DNA of 64,000 nucleotides from Geobacter sp. (lineage in GTDB: Bacteria; Desulfobacterota; Desulfuromonadia; Geobacterales; DSM-12255). The notes beneath the pieces were generated by a model. It did not search any database, was not told the origin of the DNA, and saw only the letters and a list, made by a program, of their open reading frames with translations. A program made the position numbers and the translations under genes. Where the stretch lies: NCBI GenBank assembly GCA_009684525.1, contig WKKR01000005.1, positions 124,001 to 188,000 on the forward strand, in the 5' to 3' direction. The number at the start of each line of letters is the position of its first letter. Position 1 is the first letter of the stretch. Positions 18,172 through 27,150 of this stretch are shown one piece after another.

Positions 18172-20235
18172 CTATGCGGCGATTCTGGCGAAGTCTGCGA
18201 CCCCTCCGAACAACCGGGCTATCCCGGTCAAAAGGGCCAATCGGTTGGTTCTTACCCGTTCATCCTCGGCCATGACCATGACCCGGTCAAAGAAGAGGTC
18301 CACGGGACCCCGCAGGGAAGCGATCTCTGCCAGTGCGGAAACATACTCGCGACTCGCGACAGCGGTCGAGACCTTTGCCTGCACCTCCAGGAATGCCGCG
18401 TGCAGCTCCTGTTCGGCACTGTCCTGGAACAGATGCGGATCGATGGCTGCCTCCACCCCTTCCTTGACGATGTTGCAGACCCGCTTGAAGGCAACTGCCA
18501 GCGGCTCGAAGTCGTCGCGCCCCTTGAACGCCGCCAGGGAGCCTATCCGTGCGGCCGCATCCACCAGGTCGTCGCAGCCTGCGGCCACTGCCGCATCCAC
18601 GGCGTCTGCCGGGTAGCGGTCATTCATCAGGTTGACAAAGCGCCCCTTGAAGAACTCCAGGACATCGGCCTTTACCTCTGCTGCCGGCCGGGTCAGCTTG
18701 GCAGCGAGGAGCCCGAGTGCGCGGTCCACCAACTCGCTGACGGAGAGACGGTATTCGCGGTCGAGGACGATGTTGATGACGCCGAGTGCACAGCGGCGCA
18801 GGGCATACGGATCGGCAGAGCCGGTGGGGATCAGGCCGACGCCGAAGCAGCCGCAGATGGTATCGACCTTGTCAGCCATGGAGACGAAGGCGCCGATGTC
18901 GCTGGTCGGCAGGTCGCCGCCTGCCTGGGTCGGCAGGTAATGCTCGGCGATCGCCACGGCCACTTCCGGGTCCTCTCCCTGCAGGAGCGCGTATTCGCGC
19001 CCCATGATCCCCTGTACCTCGGGGAATTCCCCCACCATGCCGGTCACCAGGTCTGCCTTGCAGAGAAAGGCGGCACGGGAGGCCTTAGCCCTGACCGCCG
19101 GATTGAGGCTCTCGGCCAGCCCTTCGGCCAGCGCCTTGAACCGCTCCATCTTCTCAAACGAGGTGCCGAGCTTCTGCTGGTAGACCACCTGCTTCAGCGA
19201 CTCAACCCGTGCCTCCAGGCTGATCTTCTTGTCTTCCTCGAAGAAGAAGCGGGCATCGGAGAGCCGGGCGCGGAGCACCCGCTCGTTCCCCTTGACCACC
19301 ACCGACGGGTCTTCGGTGAGGGTGTTGTTGATGGTGATGAAGCCGGGCATCAGCCTGCCGTTGTCGTCGACGATGGAGAAGTAGCGCTGGTGGCTCCGCA
19401 TGGAGGTGATCAGCACCTCCTTCGGCACATCGAGGAAGACGGTGGAGAAACCCCCTTTCACCACGCTGGGATACTCAACCAGGTAGGTCACCTCGTCCAG
19501 GAGCCCCTCGTCCGGCAGCAGGTGCCCGCCGGCAGCCTTGGCGACCCGGTGGATCTCCCGCCGGATGGTCTCCTTGCGCTGCGCCGGATCGGGGATCACG
19601 AAGTGCCGTTCGCACTCCTCCAGGTAGTGGGCGCAGTCGCGCACCGGAAACTGCTGGTTGGCCATGAAACGGTGGCCGCGGGAGATGTTGCCGCTCTGGA
19701 CCGTGCCGAAGGAGAAGGGGACCACGACCCCGTCGAACAGCGCCACGATCCAGTGGATCGGCCGGGCGAAACGGACATCCAGGTCGGACCAGCGCATGGA
19801 CTTCCTGAAGGGGATGTTGGCAATGAACCGGGGCAGGATCTCGGCCAGAAGGTCGGGAGAGGGACGTCCGCTCTCCTTTTTCACCGCGGCCACGTACTCC
19901 CCTTTTTCCGTCGAAACCAGCTGCAGCTCAGCGACACCGACCCCCTGGCCGCGGGCAAACCCTTCCGCTGCCTTGCTCGGCTTCCCATCATTGTCAAAGG
20001 CGATGTTCTTTGCCGGGCCGAGTGCGCAGGTCTCGGCATCGGGCTGCAGAGACGGCAGCCCCTGCACGCAGAGCACCAGGCGGCGGGGGGTTGCCAGGGT
20101 ACGGATCTCGCCGAAGGAGAGCCGTGCATGCTCCAGCTCCTTACGGATCATGGCCTCCATGTCGGCCATCGCCTTGGGAAGGAAGCCGGCCGGGATCTCC
20201 TCGGTCCCGATTTCAAGGAAAAGTTCTTTGTTCAT
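18172..20235 (-). CDS. glyS: Glycyl-tRNA synthetase beta subunit
   Basis: 687 residues, normal for the beta chain of the bacterial (alpha2 beta2) enzyme. It opens with the signature LFLEIGTEEIPAG and ends with a DALR-like anticodon-binding region. The beta subunit binds the tRNA acceptor and anticodon while the alpha chain carries the aminoacylation site. The gene follows glyQ after three bases, an obligate operon arrangement. A terminator follows directly. Confidence 0.97.
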   Translation of the reverse strand: MNKELFLEIGTEEIPAGFLPKAMADMEAMIRKELEHARLSFGEIRTLATPRRLVLCVQGLPSLQPDAETCALGPAKNIAFDNDGKPSKAAEGFARGQGVGVAELQLVSTEKGEYVAAVKKESGRPSPDLLAEILPRFIANIPFRKSMRWSDLDVRFARPIHWIVALFDGVVVPFSFGTVQSGNISRGHRFMANQQFPVRDCAHYLEECERHFVIPDPAQRKETIRREIHRVAKAAGGHLLPDEGLLDEVTYLVEYPSVVKGGFSTVFLDVPKEVLITSMRSHQRYFSIVDDNGRLMPGFITINNTLTEDPSVVVKGNERVLRARLSDARFFFEEDKKISLEARVESLKQVVYQQKLGTSFEKMERFKALAEGLAESLNPAVRAKASRAAFLCKADLVTGMVGEFPEVQGIMGREYALLQGEDPEVAVAIAEHYLPTQAGGDLPTSDIGAFVSMADKVDTICGCFGVGLIPTGSADPYALRRCALGVINIVLDREYRLSVSELVDRALGLLAAKLTRPAAEVKADVLEFFKGRFVNLMNDRYPADAVDAAVAAGCDDLVDAAARIGSLAAFKGRDDFEPLAVAFKRVCNIVKEGVEAAIDPHLFQDSAEQELHAAFLEVQAKVSTAVASREYVSALAEIASLRGPVDLFFDRVMVMAEDERVRTNRLALLTGIARLFGGVADFARIAA

Positions 20236-20238
20236 GGC

Positions 20239-21114
20239 TCAGCGACCTCCTTTCAGCAGCGGGTAGCCGAGACGCTCGCGCTGCCTGACATAGGCCTCTG
20301 CGCAGAGCCGCGCCACGTTCCGGACCCGGCCGATATAGGAGGCCCGCTCGGTGACCGAGATGGCGCCGCGGGCATCCAGGAGGTTGAAGGTATGGGAACA
20401 CTTCATGACGAAGTCATAGGCGGGAAAGACCAGGTCTTTTGCCACCAGCCTGATGCACTCCTTCTCGAAGTTGTTGAAGGATTCGAGCAGGAGCGGCACA
20501 TTGGCTTCCTCGAAGTTGTAGGTGGAAAACTCGACCTCGGTGATGTGATGGATGTCGCCGTACTTGACGCCGTCGATCCACTCCAGGTCGTAGACGTTGT
20601 CCACCCCCTGGAGATACATGGCGATCCGCTCGCAGCCATAGGTGATCTCACCGGCTACCGGCTTCAGGTCGATGCCGCCGGCCTGCTGGAAATAGGTGAA
20701 CTGGGTGATCTCCATGCCATCGAGCCAGACCTCCCAGCCCAAGCCCCAGGCGCCCAGGGTCGGCGACTCCCAGTCGTCCTCCACGAAGCGGATGTCGTGC
20801 TTGTTGGGGTCGATGCCGAAGGCCCTCAGCGAATCCAGGTAGAGATCCAGGATATTGGTGGGATTCGGCTTCAGGATGACCTGGAACTGGTAGTAGTGCT
20901 GCAGGCGGTTGGGGTTCTCGCCATAGCGGCCGTCGGTCGGGCGGCGGGAAGGCTCCACATAGGCCACCTTCCACGGCTCGGGGCCGAGAACGCGCAGGAA
21001 GGTCGCGGGGTTGAAGGTACCGGCACCCTTCTCCGTATCGTAGGGCTGCTGGATGACACACCCCTGCTTGGCCCAGTAGCCCTGCAGTGAGAGGATCAGG
21101 TCCTGAAAGGTCAC
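20239..21114 (-). CDS. glyQ: Glycyl-tRNA synthetase alpha subunit
   Basis: 291 residues starting at the GTG that follows AAGGAGGGTACCTAC; a longer frame upstream lacks a ribosome site, and family members begin with TFQDLI. It contains the class II active site features ([33 protein letters not shown], the closing GYPLL). It forms glycyl-adenylate and charges tRNA-Gly together with GlyS. Length and composition are ordinary. Confidence 0.97.
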   Translation of the reverse strand: MTFQDLILSLQGYWAKQGCVIQQPYDTEKGAGTFNPATFLRVLGPEPWKVAYVEPSRRPTDGRYGENPNRLQHYYQFQVILKPNPTNILDLYLDSLRAFGIDPNKHDIRFVEDDWESPTLGAWGLGWEVWLDGMEITQFTYFQQAGGIDLKPVAGEITYGCERIAMYLQGVDNVYDLEWIDGVKYGDIHHITEVEFSTYNFEEANVPLLLESFNNFEKECIRLVAKDLVFPAYDFVMKCSHTFNLLDARGAISVTERASYIGRVRNVARLCAEAYVRQRERLGYPLLKGGR

Positions 21115-21172
21115 GTAGGTACCCTCCTTGTACGGCTGTGCAACATGCATCCCACGGTGCGCTGCCGACTGT

Positions 21173-21196
21173 CGCGCCCGTCCTCTGGAGGGCGCG
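21173..21196 (-). promoter_or_regulatory. Hairpin in the glyQS leader
   Basis: CGCGCCC / GGGCGCG stem (7 bp) in the 260-base gap upstream of glyQ. No U-run follows, so it is not a simple terminator. I looked for T-box landmarks and did not find them. Role unknown. Confidence 0.25.
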
Positions 21197-21377
21197 GGTT
21201 CCGCAACGGTCCGTGCCGGAATGGTGCACTCTGCCGCGAATTAACCGAAGATAAAGCGGATTTGATCAAACTGAAAAAACGGAATGCAAACCGATGGTTA
21301 GCCGCGAAAGAGTAGCGTGTCTGCACGTCTCTGTCAAGGAGAGATTTCGGGCAAATGCCCAACCGTGCCAGTTTGCC

Positions 21378-22475
21378 TCAACAATCCGCTCCACCACCGC
21401 GGATGGACGGCATTTCGCAGGCATACAGGGGGCGCGGGGCAACATGTTCGGGAAAGCGGAGGATCGTGGTCCCCTCCGGCGGCTTCAGCTGTGCGAACAG
21501 CTCCGGGCTTCGTCCCAGGTAGATCTTTGAGAGGTGCATGGGGAGATAGCGGGCCGGCCGGACCCTGGCGAGCAGGTCGTTCACGTCGCAGGTGGCAAGA
21601 TGCCGTGAGGTACGCGCCCGGTGCAGGTCCTCGGCCAGAAACGAGCATTCGCTCACCAGAAGGCGCACCCCGTCCAGGAAGGCAGCCATCCGCTCCCGGT
21701 TCTCCGGGGAGTAGCCCACGTCGGTCAGGTAGCCGATACTGGCCACGTCATGTGCACCGGCAAGCTGCCGGTAGAGGTCTGCCGCATCCGCCACCGGCTC
21801 GGTACGGACGGCATCACCCACCAGACGCAGGACCTGCAGCGGCCCCGCTTCCGGCCACTCGGCAAAGAAGCGCCGCTTCAGCTCCCGCAGCCAGTCGCCC
21901 TGTGCATACCCGAGACCGGCCAGCTTCTCCTCGTCGACCGCAAAGACCTTCCGCTCGTTGACGCGAAAGGCAAGGACCGGTATACCGTGGTCCAGCTGCT
22001 CGGCCTCCACCTCCAGGTGGTTGTGGCAATAGATGACCCGGCCACTCCGGGGACGCTCGCCGGCCGGGCAACGGGGAAACCCTTCCGGGCCCGGGAAAAC
22101 GGTCTCCTCCAGCCGGTCCCGGTACACCTCCACCACCCGGATGGTGCACCAGTAGGGTTCGGTCAGGTTCCAGTCATAGGCGCAAAGCTTGGCAGCGACC
22201 CGGTCTGCGATGCCGGGCGGGCCGTAAAGCTCGACCTGCCGGGGGCTGGCATGGGTCTGGCGAAGGAAGGTGTCGAACCCCATGAAGTGGTCCATGTGGG
22301 CATGGGAGACGAAGATGGCGCGGACCGGCTTCATCTCCCGCTTGGCCAGGTGGGACAGGGAGCCGCAGTCGAGCATGATGCTGGCATGGATGGGGCGGTC
22401 GCGGACGATCAGGCAGGGGTCGTCGATCAGCCCGGCGAAAAAGGTCGGCTCAAGGTATCGGAAAAGACGGCGCAT
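21378..22475 (-). CDS. Metallo-beta-lactamase-fold hydrolase (RNase Z-like)
   Basis: 365 residues from the ATG after TTGGGAGCC. The zinc-binding signature HAHMDH follows a short N-terminal strand set (IFVSHAHMDHF), with further metal ligands likely in YLTDVGYS and MPMHLSKIY. The layout resembles the RNase Z / ElaC branch of the superfamily, but it is longer than a typical RNase Z and lacks an obvious exosite, so tRNA 3'-processing should not be assumed. It is divergent from mutM and shows no operon partner. Confidence 0.82.
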   Translation of the reverse strand: MRRLFRYLEPTFFAGLIDDPCLIVRDRPIHASIMLDCGSLSHLAKREMKPVRAIFVSHAHMDHFMGFDTFLRQTHASPRQVELYGPPGIADRVAAKLCAYDWNLTEPYWCTIRVVEVYRDRLEETVFPGPEGFPRCPAGERPRSGRVIYCHNHLEVEAEQLDHGIPVLAFRVNERKVFAVDEEKLAGLGYAQGDWLRELKRRFFAEWPEAGPLQVLRLVGDAVRTEPVADAADLYRQLAGAHDVASIGYLTDVGYSPENRERMAAFLDGVRLLVSECSFLAEDLHRARTSRHLATCDVNDLLARVRPARYLPMHLSKIYLGRSPELFAQLKPPEGTTILRFPEHVAPRPLYACEMPSIRGGGADC

Positions 22476-22558
22476 GATGGCTCCCAAGGTGCCGGGTGTT
22501 GCGTCCCGCTGTCAGACATGATACACCGTGAGCGCCAAAGCGCAATTGGAGCGAACCG

Positions 22559-23371
22559 ATGCCCGAACTCCCCGAAGTCGAAACGACCCGCCTCGCCATC
22601 ATGCCCCATATTGTGGGGAAAAAGATCCTGCTGGTCGTCGTCAGGACCTCGCGCCTGCGGCAGCCGATCCCCGACCTGGCACGCCTGCTGCCGGGCCGGA
22701 CCGTGCAGGGCGTGGAGCGGCGCGGCAAATACCTGCTGATCGCCTGCGACCGGGGGTGGCTGATCATCCACTTGGGGATGTCGGGCAACCTCCGGGTCGT
22801 CCCGGCCGGCTCCATGCCGGGCAGGCACGATCATCTCGATATCCTGCTTGAACAAGATACGCTCCTGCGCTTCAACGACCCGCGCCGCTTCGGCCTCGTG
22901 CTCTGGACCGGGGAAGACCCGCTGCAACACCCACTCCTCGCCGCCATCGGGCCTGAGCCGCTCGGCAACGCGTTTTCCGGCGACTACCTGATCCGCGTCA
23001 GCAGGGGGAGGAAGACCGCCATCAAGCAGTTGATCATGGAGAGCGGGATCGTGGCCGGTGTGGGGAACATCTATGCCAGCGAGGCCCTGTTTCGGGCAGC
23101 CATCCACCCTGCCCTGCCGGCGGGGGAGCTCGACACGGAGCGCGCGGCACAGCTGGTGGCGGCCATCAGGGAGGTGCTGCAGGATTCCATCGAGCAGGGG
23201 GAGACGACCATCCGTGATTTCAGGGCGGGCGAGGAGACGAGCGGCTACCATGCCGTGCGGCTGGCGGTCTACGGCAGGGAGGGAGAGCCGTGCCCCCGCT
23301 GCGGCGCACGGATCGGCCGGATGCGGCTGGGGGGGAGATCGACCTATTTCTGTGCCGACTGCCAGCGCTGA
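22559..23371 (+). CDS. mutM: Formamidopyrimidine-DNA glycosylase (Fpg/MutM)
   Basis: 270 residues. The N-terminal PELPEVE provides the catalytic Pro 2 and Glu 3; a conserved lysine lies in the RRGKYL segment, the H2TH region contains GVGNIYASEALF, and the C-terminal zinc finger is CPRC...CADC. It excises 8-oxoguanine and other oxidised purines and nicks the abasic site. Length and motifs are normal. Single gene, convergent with rplI. Confidence 0.97.
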   Translation: MPELPEVETTRLAIMPHIVGKKILLVVVRTSRLRQPIPDLARLLPGRTVQGVERRGKYLLIACDRGWLIIHLGMSGNLRVVPAGSMPGRHDHLDILLEQDTLLRFNDPRRFGLVLWTGEDPLQHPLLAAIGPEPLGNAFSGDYLIRVSRGRKTAIKQLIMESGIVAGVGNIYASEALFRAAIHPALPAGELDTERAAQLVAAIREVLQDSIEQGETTIRDFRAGEETSGYHAVRLAVYGREGEPCPRCGARIGRMRLGGRSTYFCADCQR

Positions 23372-23396
23372 ACGGGTAACCGGATGGAGGCGGACG

Positions 23397-23434
23397 AAAA
23401 AAGGGCGGCCAGGTTACCCTGACCGCCCTTTTCA
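23397..23434. terminator. Bidirectional terminator between mutM and rplI
   Basis: GGGCGGCCAGG / CCTGACCGCCC stem (one mismatch) flanked by six A on the left and TTTT on the right, so it can end transcription from both convergent genes. Confidence 0.85.
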
Positions 23435-23452
23435 TGGTCTGCAGCCGATCTT

Positions 23453-23896
23453 CTACTCTGACTTGGTCACGCTCACCTTGAGGGTGGCGGTCACATCGGG
23501 GTGGATCTTGACGGCAGCGGTCGACTCGCCGAGATGCTTGATCGGCTCGGCAACGATCTTCTTCCGATCGATCTCGATCCCCTGCTCCTTCAGCTTTTCG
23601 GCCAGTTCCATGTTGGTCACGGAGCCGAACAGCTTCCCCTCTTCCCCAGCCTGATGGCTGATGACGAGAGTAATGGCCTCGATCTTGGCGGCAAGACCCT
23701 TGGCCTGCTCCAGGACCTTGTTCTTCTTGTACTCCAGCTGGCGCTTGGCGTGCTCAAGGGCCTTGGCGTTGCGCACGGTCGCCTCGACGGCCAGGCCGCG
23801 GGGAAGGAGGTAGTTCCGGGCATAGCCGGGGGCTACCTTGACGATGTCGCCGATGTGCCCCAGGGTATCGATGTTTTCCTGCAGAATCACTTTCAT
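23453..23896 (-). CDS. rplI: Ribosomal protein L9 (bL9)
   Basis: 147 residues with the N-terminal signature MKVILQENIDTLGHIGDIV and GYARNYLLPRGLA, the long connecting helix and a C-terminal rRNA-binding domain. Binds 23S rRNA at the base of the L1 stalk. Last gene of the minus-strand unit rpsF-rpsR-DUF2232-rplI; a GGAGGAAG site precedes the ATG. Confidence 0.97.
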   Translation of the reverse strand: MKVILQENIDTLGHIGDIVKVAPGYARNYLLPRGLAVEATVRNAKALEHAKRQLEYKKNKVLEQAKGLAAKIEAITLVISHQAGEEGKLFGSVTNMELAEKLKEQGIEIDRKKIVAEPIKHLGESTAAVKIHPDVTATLKVSVTKSE

Positions 23897-23984
23897 GGTC
23901 TTCCTCCTAGCCTGTATGCACAGGTTTGTTGCGGCGCACGGAAGATGCGCCGGTTTCCCTCTCCGCGACCTGCGGGCAGGGGGG

Positions 23985-24929
23985 TTACGGTTCCTTTGTC
24001 ACATTCCTGGGGGCACGGAAATTCCCCCAGAGGTCGAACAGCCCCAGGGCCGCCACCACCACCGCCAGGTAGGGCTGCAGCGCCAGGAAAAAGTAGAGCA
24101 GGTAGCGTCCCAGCGCCGGGACGCTGAAACGGTCGAAAAAGTGGGCAATCACCGCCATCCCCTGGATGAAATAGGCAAACAGCCCCACCAGCAGGAGATT
24201 GAGCGCTCCCCGTGCCACGATGTCGTTATCGATCAGCAGGGAGAAGCCGGCAACAATGACGATCCAGACCAGCTGTTCCGGGTTGCGGAACTGGCGGAAA
24301 TCGTCGATGGCGACCGGCAGCTGCCAGCGCCGGCTGAATCCGTTCAGCGCCAGCACGTTGAGCATGACGATGAAGAGCTGGCTGATCACCACCAGCGCCG
24401 GATAGGCACGGCCCAGGAACACGCCACCCTGCTGCATGGCCTGCTGGATGGCCTCCAGGTCTTCACCCTTGAGCCCGCTCTTGGCATAGATCGCGGCGGT
24501 CTGGCTGATACTGGCATTGAGCCACTTCACGACCTGGGCATCCAGGTTGACGCCACGGATGGCGGCAAAGCCGATACCCAGGGCGAGCATGGTCGCCAGG
24601 CTGCCGGAGGCCGTATAGACGATGGCCCTGGAGGTGGTCCGTCCGGTCAGGAAAATCGGCAGGAGCAGGGAAACGGTTGCGCACTGCACCAGGTAGAGGG
24701 CCGTGACCGACAGATCCCCCACCAGCGTCAGGGTAACCGAGGTCACCAGGACGATGGCGGCACCGACGACCCTCCCACCCCGCAGGGTGATGAGGATGCC
24801 GGGAAGGGGTGCAAACATGCCGCCGATCACTCCGAACAGCGGCACGGTTGCATAGGCCAGAAAAAGGGCAATCGTTGCGACGCTTCCCTTGAGGATATCC
24901 AACAGGACTCCCGAACCGGGAAAAGTCAT
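23985..24929 (-). CDS. DUF2232 (YybS-like) membrane protein
   Basis: 314 residues with about eight hydrophobic helices. The location between rpsR and rplI and the overall pattern match the YybS/DUF2232 family commonly found in this ribosomal operon. The fold resembles ECF-transporter substrate-binding (S) components, but no substrate is known. Function is uncharacterised. Confidence 0.85.
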   Translation of the reverse strand: MTFPGSGVLLDILKGSVATIALFLAYATVPLFGVIGGMFAPLPGILITLRGGRVVGAAIVLVTSVTLTLVGDLSVTALYLVQCATVSLLLPIFLTGRTTSRAIVYTASGSLATMLALGIGFAAIRGVNLDAQVVKWLNASISQTAAIYAKSGLKGEDLEAIQQAMQQGGVFLGRAYPALVVISQLFIVMLNVLALNGFSRRWQLPVAIDDFRQFRNPEQLVWIVIVAGFSLLIDNDIVARGALNLLLVGLFAYFIQGMAVIAHFFDRFSVPALGRYLLYFFLALQPYLAVVVAALGLFDLWGNFRAPRNVTKEP

Positions 24930-24941
24930 TGGGCATCCACC

Positions 24942-25220
24942 CTAGGGCATGACGTGCGTGCCGGCCAGCGGCAGCAGGGCGAGGTTGCGTGCCCGCTTCA
25001 CTGCCTCGGTGATCTCGCGCTGATGCTTGGAGCAGTTACCGGAGATCCGGCGCGGGATGATCTTGCCCCGTTCGGTGATGAAGTAGCGGAGGGTGCGGGG
25101 GTCCTTGTAATCGATGGTGATCTGCTTGTCTGCGCAGAACCGGCATACCTTGCGACGCTGAAACGGCCGCTTCTTGCGCGGGCCGGAACTTCTCTGTTGT
25201 GGTGCTCTCTCTTCGCTCAT
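24942..25220 (-). CDS. rpsR: Ribosomal protein S18 (bS18)
   Basis: 92 residues; a basic N-terminus with RRKVCRFC, then [31 protein letters not shown]-type core and the usual RARNLALLP end. The Cys pair CRFC is retained as in zinc-type S18. It partners with S6 in the 30S platform. No ssb gene separates it from rpsF, unlike many bacteria. Confidence 0.97.
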   Translation of the reverse strand: MSEERAPQQRSSGPRKKRPFQRRKVCRFCADKQITIDYKDPRTLRYFITERGKIIPRRISGNCSKHQREITEAVKRARNLALLPLAGTHVMP

Positions 25221-25245
25221 CTATCTCAATCCTCCCGTTCGTTGA

Positions 25246-25611
25246 TTATTCGGCTGCTGCCGGCTCTTCGGCAGCTGCTGCCTCGGGGGCTGCCGGCTGG
25301 GCTGCAGCCGGGGCCACGGTTTCCTTCTCCAGCTTGACGGTCTGGTAACGGATCACCTTGTCGTCAAGACGGAGACGGCGCTCCAGTTCGGCGATCATTG
25401 CGGCATCGCCGTCGGTGCGGAGATAGAAGTAGCGGCCGCGGTTGAACTTGTCGATGGGGTAGGCCAGTTTCCTGAGCCCCCAGTCGTCAAGCTTCCTCAG
25501 GTCACCCTTCATGGTGGCTACAACGTCCTGAACCTTGGTAGTGAGCCCTTTGAGCTCATCATCTACCAGTTCAGGCTGGACGATGAAAATCGTCTCGTAC
25601 ATCCTAATCAT
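25246..25611 (-). CDS. rpsF: Ribosomal protein S6 (bS6)
   Basis: 121 residues: MIRMYETIFIVQPEL opening, the YPIDKFNRGRYFYLR core strand, and an Ala/Glu-rich acidic C-terminal tail often seen in S6. It heads the ribosomal unit and starts at an ATG with TGAGGAGG upstream. It binds S18 and 16S rRNA, and in many bacteria the S6-S18 complex represses its own mRNA. Confidence 0.96.
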   Translation of the reverse strand: MIRMYETIFIVQPELVDDELKGLTTKVQDVVATMKGDLRKLDDWGLRKLAYPIDKFNRGRYFYLRTDGDAAMIAELERRLRLDDKVIRYQTVKLEKETVAPAAAQPAAPEAAAAEEPAAAE

Positions 25612-25663
25612 ACTGCCTCCTCACGGTTTGGTCAGCCCCGGTCCCACCCGGAGCAAGGAGTGT

Positions 25664-25680
25664 GGCGGCCCCATGCCGCC
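25664..25680 (-). promoter_or_regulatory. Leader hairpin upstream of rpsF (possible S6:S18 control element)
   Basis: GGCGGC-ATGGG-GCCGCC in the rpsF leader, about 50 bases before the start codon, with a second small CCGGG/CCGG stem closer in. S6:S18 complexes bind CCG-containing leader structures in other bacteria. The match here is only suggestive. Confidence 0.3.
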
Positions 25681-25756
25681 GTCGAAAGTGGTAATAAGTA
25701 GCACAGAGCAGAAGGATATTCAAGAACTTTTTGGCGGAGCAGGCGAACACCACCAC

Positions 25757-25804
25757 GAAAAACGGGGCAGGAGCCGCGCTTTTTTGCGCGCCGCCCCTGC
25801 CCCG
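25757..25804 (-). terminator. Rho-independent terminator after the toxin gene
   Basis: CGGGGCAGG...CCTGCCCCG with an inner GCGCG stem, followed on the minus strand by five T. Confidence 0.75.
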
Positions 25805-25830
25805 CATCTTCGCCTGAATAAAAACAGGAG

Positions 25831-26208
25831 CTAGGGCCTGAACACCTTCAATTCCAACTCCTTGACTGCCTTGAAATGCTTGGCATTGCCGGTCGCCAGC
25901 GGCATGGAATTTTCCGAAGCGGTGGCGGCAATGATGGCATCGCCCGCCCTCATGCCGGACGACAGGCCATATTCCTCGATGTAAACCAGCGCCCTGTGGC
26001 CTATGTTCTCCGTCAGCGGCAGTACGGAAAAACGGAAATCCGAGATAAAGCGTTTCACCAGGCGTTGCTGCTGTTTGTCCTTAGCGCACTGAAGCAGCTC
26101 CATATAGGTCTGGACGGAGAGAAACCGGTCCTTTGCTCCGTCGATCAATGCGGCTGCCCTGGTATTGCCTCGCTGAACCCAGATGAAGATGTCGGTATCA
26201 AAGATCAT
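25831..26208 (-). CDS. PIN-domain toxin (VapC-type)
   Basis: 125 residues from the ATG that overlaps the antitoxin gene by 11 bases; a longer open frame upstream is out of context. The PIN acidic residues appear as MIFDTDIFIW (Asp 4, Asp 6), a Glu in TYMELLQ, and the GDAIIAATA motif. PIN toxins are Mg-dependent RNases, commonly cutting initiator tRNA or rRNA. The pair is an ordinary toxin-antitoxin operon, close to the RHS/hipA region. Confidence 0.88.
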   Translation of the reverse strand: MIFDTDIFIWVQRGNTRAAALIDGAKDRFLSVQTYMELLQCAKDKQQQRLVKRFISDFRFSVLPLTENIGHRALVYIEEYGLSSGMRAGDAIIAATASENSMPLATGNAKHFKAVKELELKVFRP

Positions 26209-26434
26209 GACGGCCGCCGCGCAGACGCGCCATAACGTCTTCCACCGGCTCGGTGTCCCTGGCGTACATGTTGAAGAACTCGTGATCGCAAACCTTGCCT
26301 GCGGTGGAATCATCCAACGGAATGATGGTCCCCTTCGGCTTGCCGTGGTAAAGAATGGTGATCTGCTCCCGGTTGTCCAGGGCGGCCAGAATATCACTTG
26401 TCCTGTAACGCAGATCGAGAATAGAAGCGTTCAT
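26198..26434 (-). CDS. Antitoxin of the VapBC-type pair (Phd/YefM-like)
   Basis: 78 residues. The N-terminal part (YRTSDILAALDNREQITILYHGKPKGTIIPL) has the Phd/YefM-type DNA-binding pattern; the C-terminus would wrap the toxin. It overlaps the toxin start, as expected for translational coupling, and has a palindromic operator and promoter just upstream, consistent with autorepression. Confidence 0.85.
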   Translation of the reverse strand: MNASILDLRYRTSDILAALDNREQITILYHGKPKGTIIPLDDSTAGKVCDHEFFNMYARDTEPVEDVMARLRGGRHDL

Positions 26435-26448
26435 GGATGCCTCCCAAA

Positions 26449-26496
26449 TGTCTATTTTACTATAGACATTTTATAGTGCGGATATCGGGCTGTCAA
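26449..26496 (-). promoter_or_regulatory. Promoter and operator of the toxin-antitoxin operon
   Basis: On the minus strand: -35 TTGACA (26491-26496) and -10 TAAAAT (26468-26473) with 17 bases between. Immediately downstream lies a 7-bp inverted repeat TGTCTAT...ATAGACA (26449-26468) that touches the -10. This fits autorepression by the antitoxin complex. Confidence 0.65.
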
Positions 26497-26499
26497 CTA

Positions 26500-26788
26500 G
26501 GGAAACGGCATACCATTCAGGTAGCCGGTCAGCATAACCTTTTCCCCTCCGACAGATGTTCCGGGGACAGGGGATGTGATATCCACGCCACTTCTCGCGA
26601 AAGCAGATAGGTATTAATGAGGTAAAAATCAAGCAAATGTAAATATATAAAGGGCGTCCCTCTATCCCCCCCAAGCTGTTATAATATTTCAGGGACAACT
26701 ACTTATCGTAAGGAGAGTGAGAAAGAAAATGGTAATACGGTGGACAAGACGACCGTTACGGCAGTTGTGCATGACCTGCTCAAATCTT
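26500..26788 (+). other. Gene-poor stretch with a coding-like fragment
   Basis: No complete gene. The plus strand has TATAAT at 26680-26685, AAGGAG at 26710-26715, and an open frame reading ...NTVDKTTVTAVVHDLLKSFNE before it runs into the AT-rich neighbouring gene and stops at about 26845. The residue composition looks protein-like, and I suspect a gene truncated when the RHS unit arrived. The family was not recognised. Confidence 0.25.
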
Positions 26789-27142
26789 TTAATGAGATAC
26801 AGTTTTACTTATTCTCTCACCAACCATACCAGTCAAGATTCCAATAGGAATAAGAGGCAGGAGAGGAATTAAAATATCTTTGTCCAATATACCTGCAATT
26901 GGTATTGAACCATGCCTTCCAATAATTAACAAAACTGCAATCAAGATGACCATAAACTCAACACTTATAGTTAATCCGTGAATAGCACCACTTTTAAAAA
27001 ATATTCCTATGAATAAGCACGCTAGTCCTACTAATACATAATCTAGACCAGGACGTGGGATGTGCATCTGTAATAACATTCCTAACACAATTATAATTGC
27101 CACAGTAAAAATATCAACTGATATATATTTCAATGTATTCAT
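26789..27142 (-). CDS. Small multi-helix membrane protein next to the RHS gene (possible immunity protein)
   Basis: 117 residues with hydrophobic segments near 10-27, 34-50, 57-75 and 87-108. The gene lies eight bases after the RHS stop and shares its lower GC and codon use, unlike the flanking chromosome. In RHS systems the gene just downstream usually encodes immunity to the toxin tip. No known immunity family recognised; a membrane location would fit a membrane- or periplasm-acting toxin. The role is an inference from position. Confidence 0.6.
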   Translation of the reverse strand: MNTLKYISVDIFTVAIIIVLGMLLQMHIPRPGLDYVLVGLACLFIGIFFKSGAIHGLTISVEFMVILIAVLLIIGRHGSIPIAGILDKDILIPLLPLIPIGILTGMVGERISKTVSH

Positions 27143-27150
27143 AATAGACT

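Noticed and set aside
18157-21090. 977-codon plus-strand frame across glyS and glyQ
   Set aside because: Runs antisense through two essential genes; long stop-free frames are expected in this codon usage.
21115-21300. T-box riboswitch upstream of glyQ
   Set aside because: No T-box sequence (TGGNACC-type) or matching terminator/antiterminator pair was found.
26471-26698. 75-codon minus-strand frame between the antitoxin promoter and the RHS unit
   Set aside because: Overlaps the toxin-antitoxin promoter, with no ribosome site or recognisable motif.
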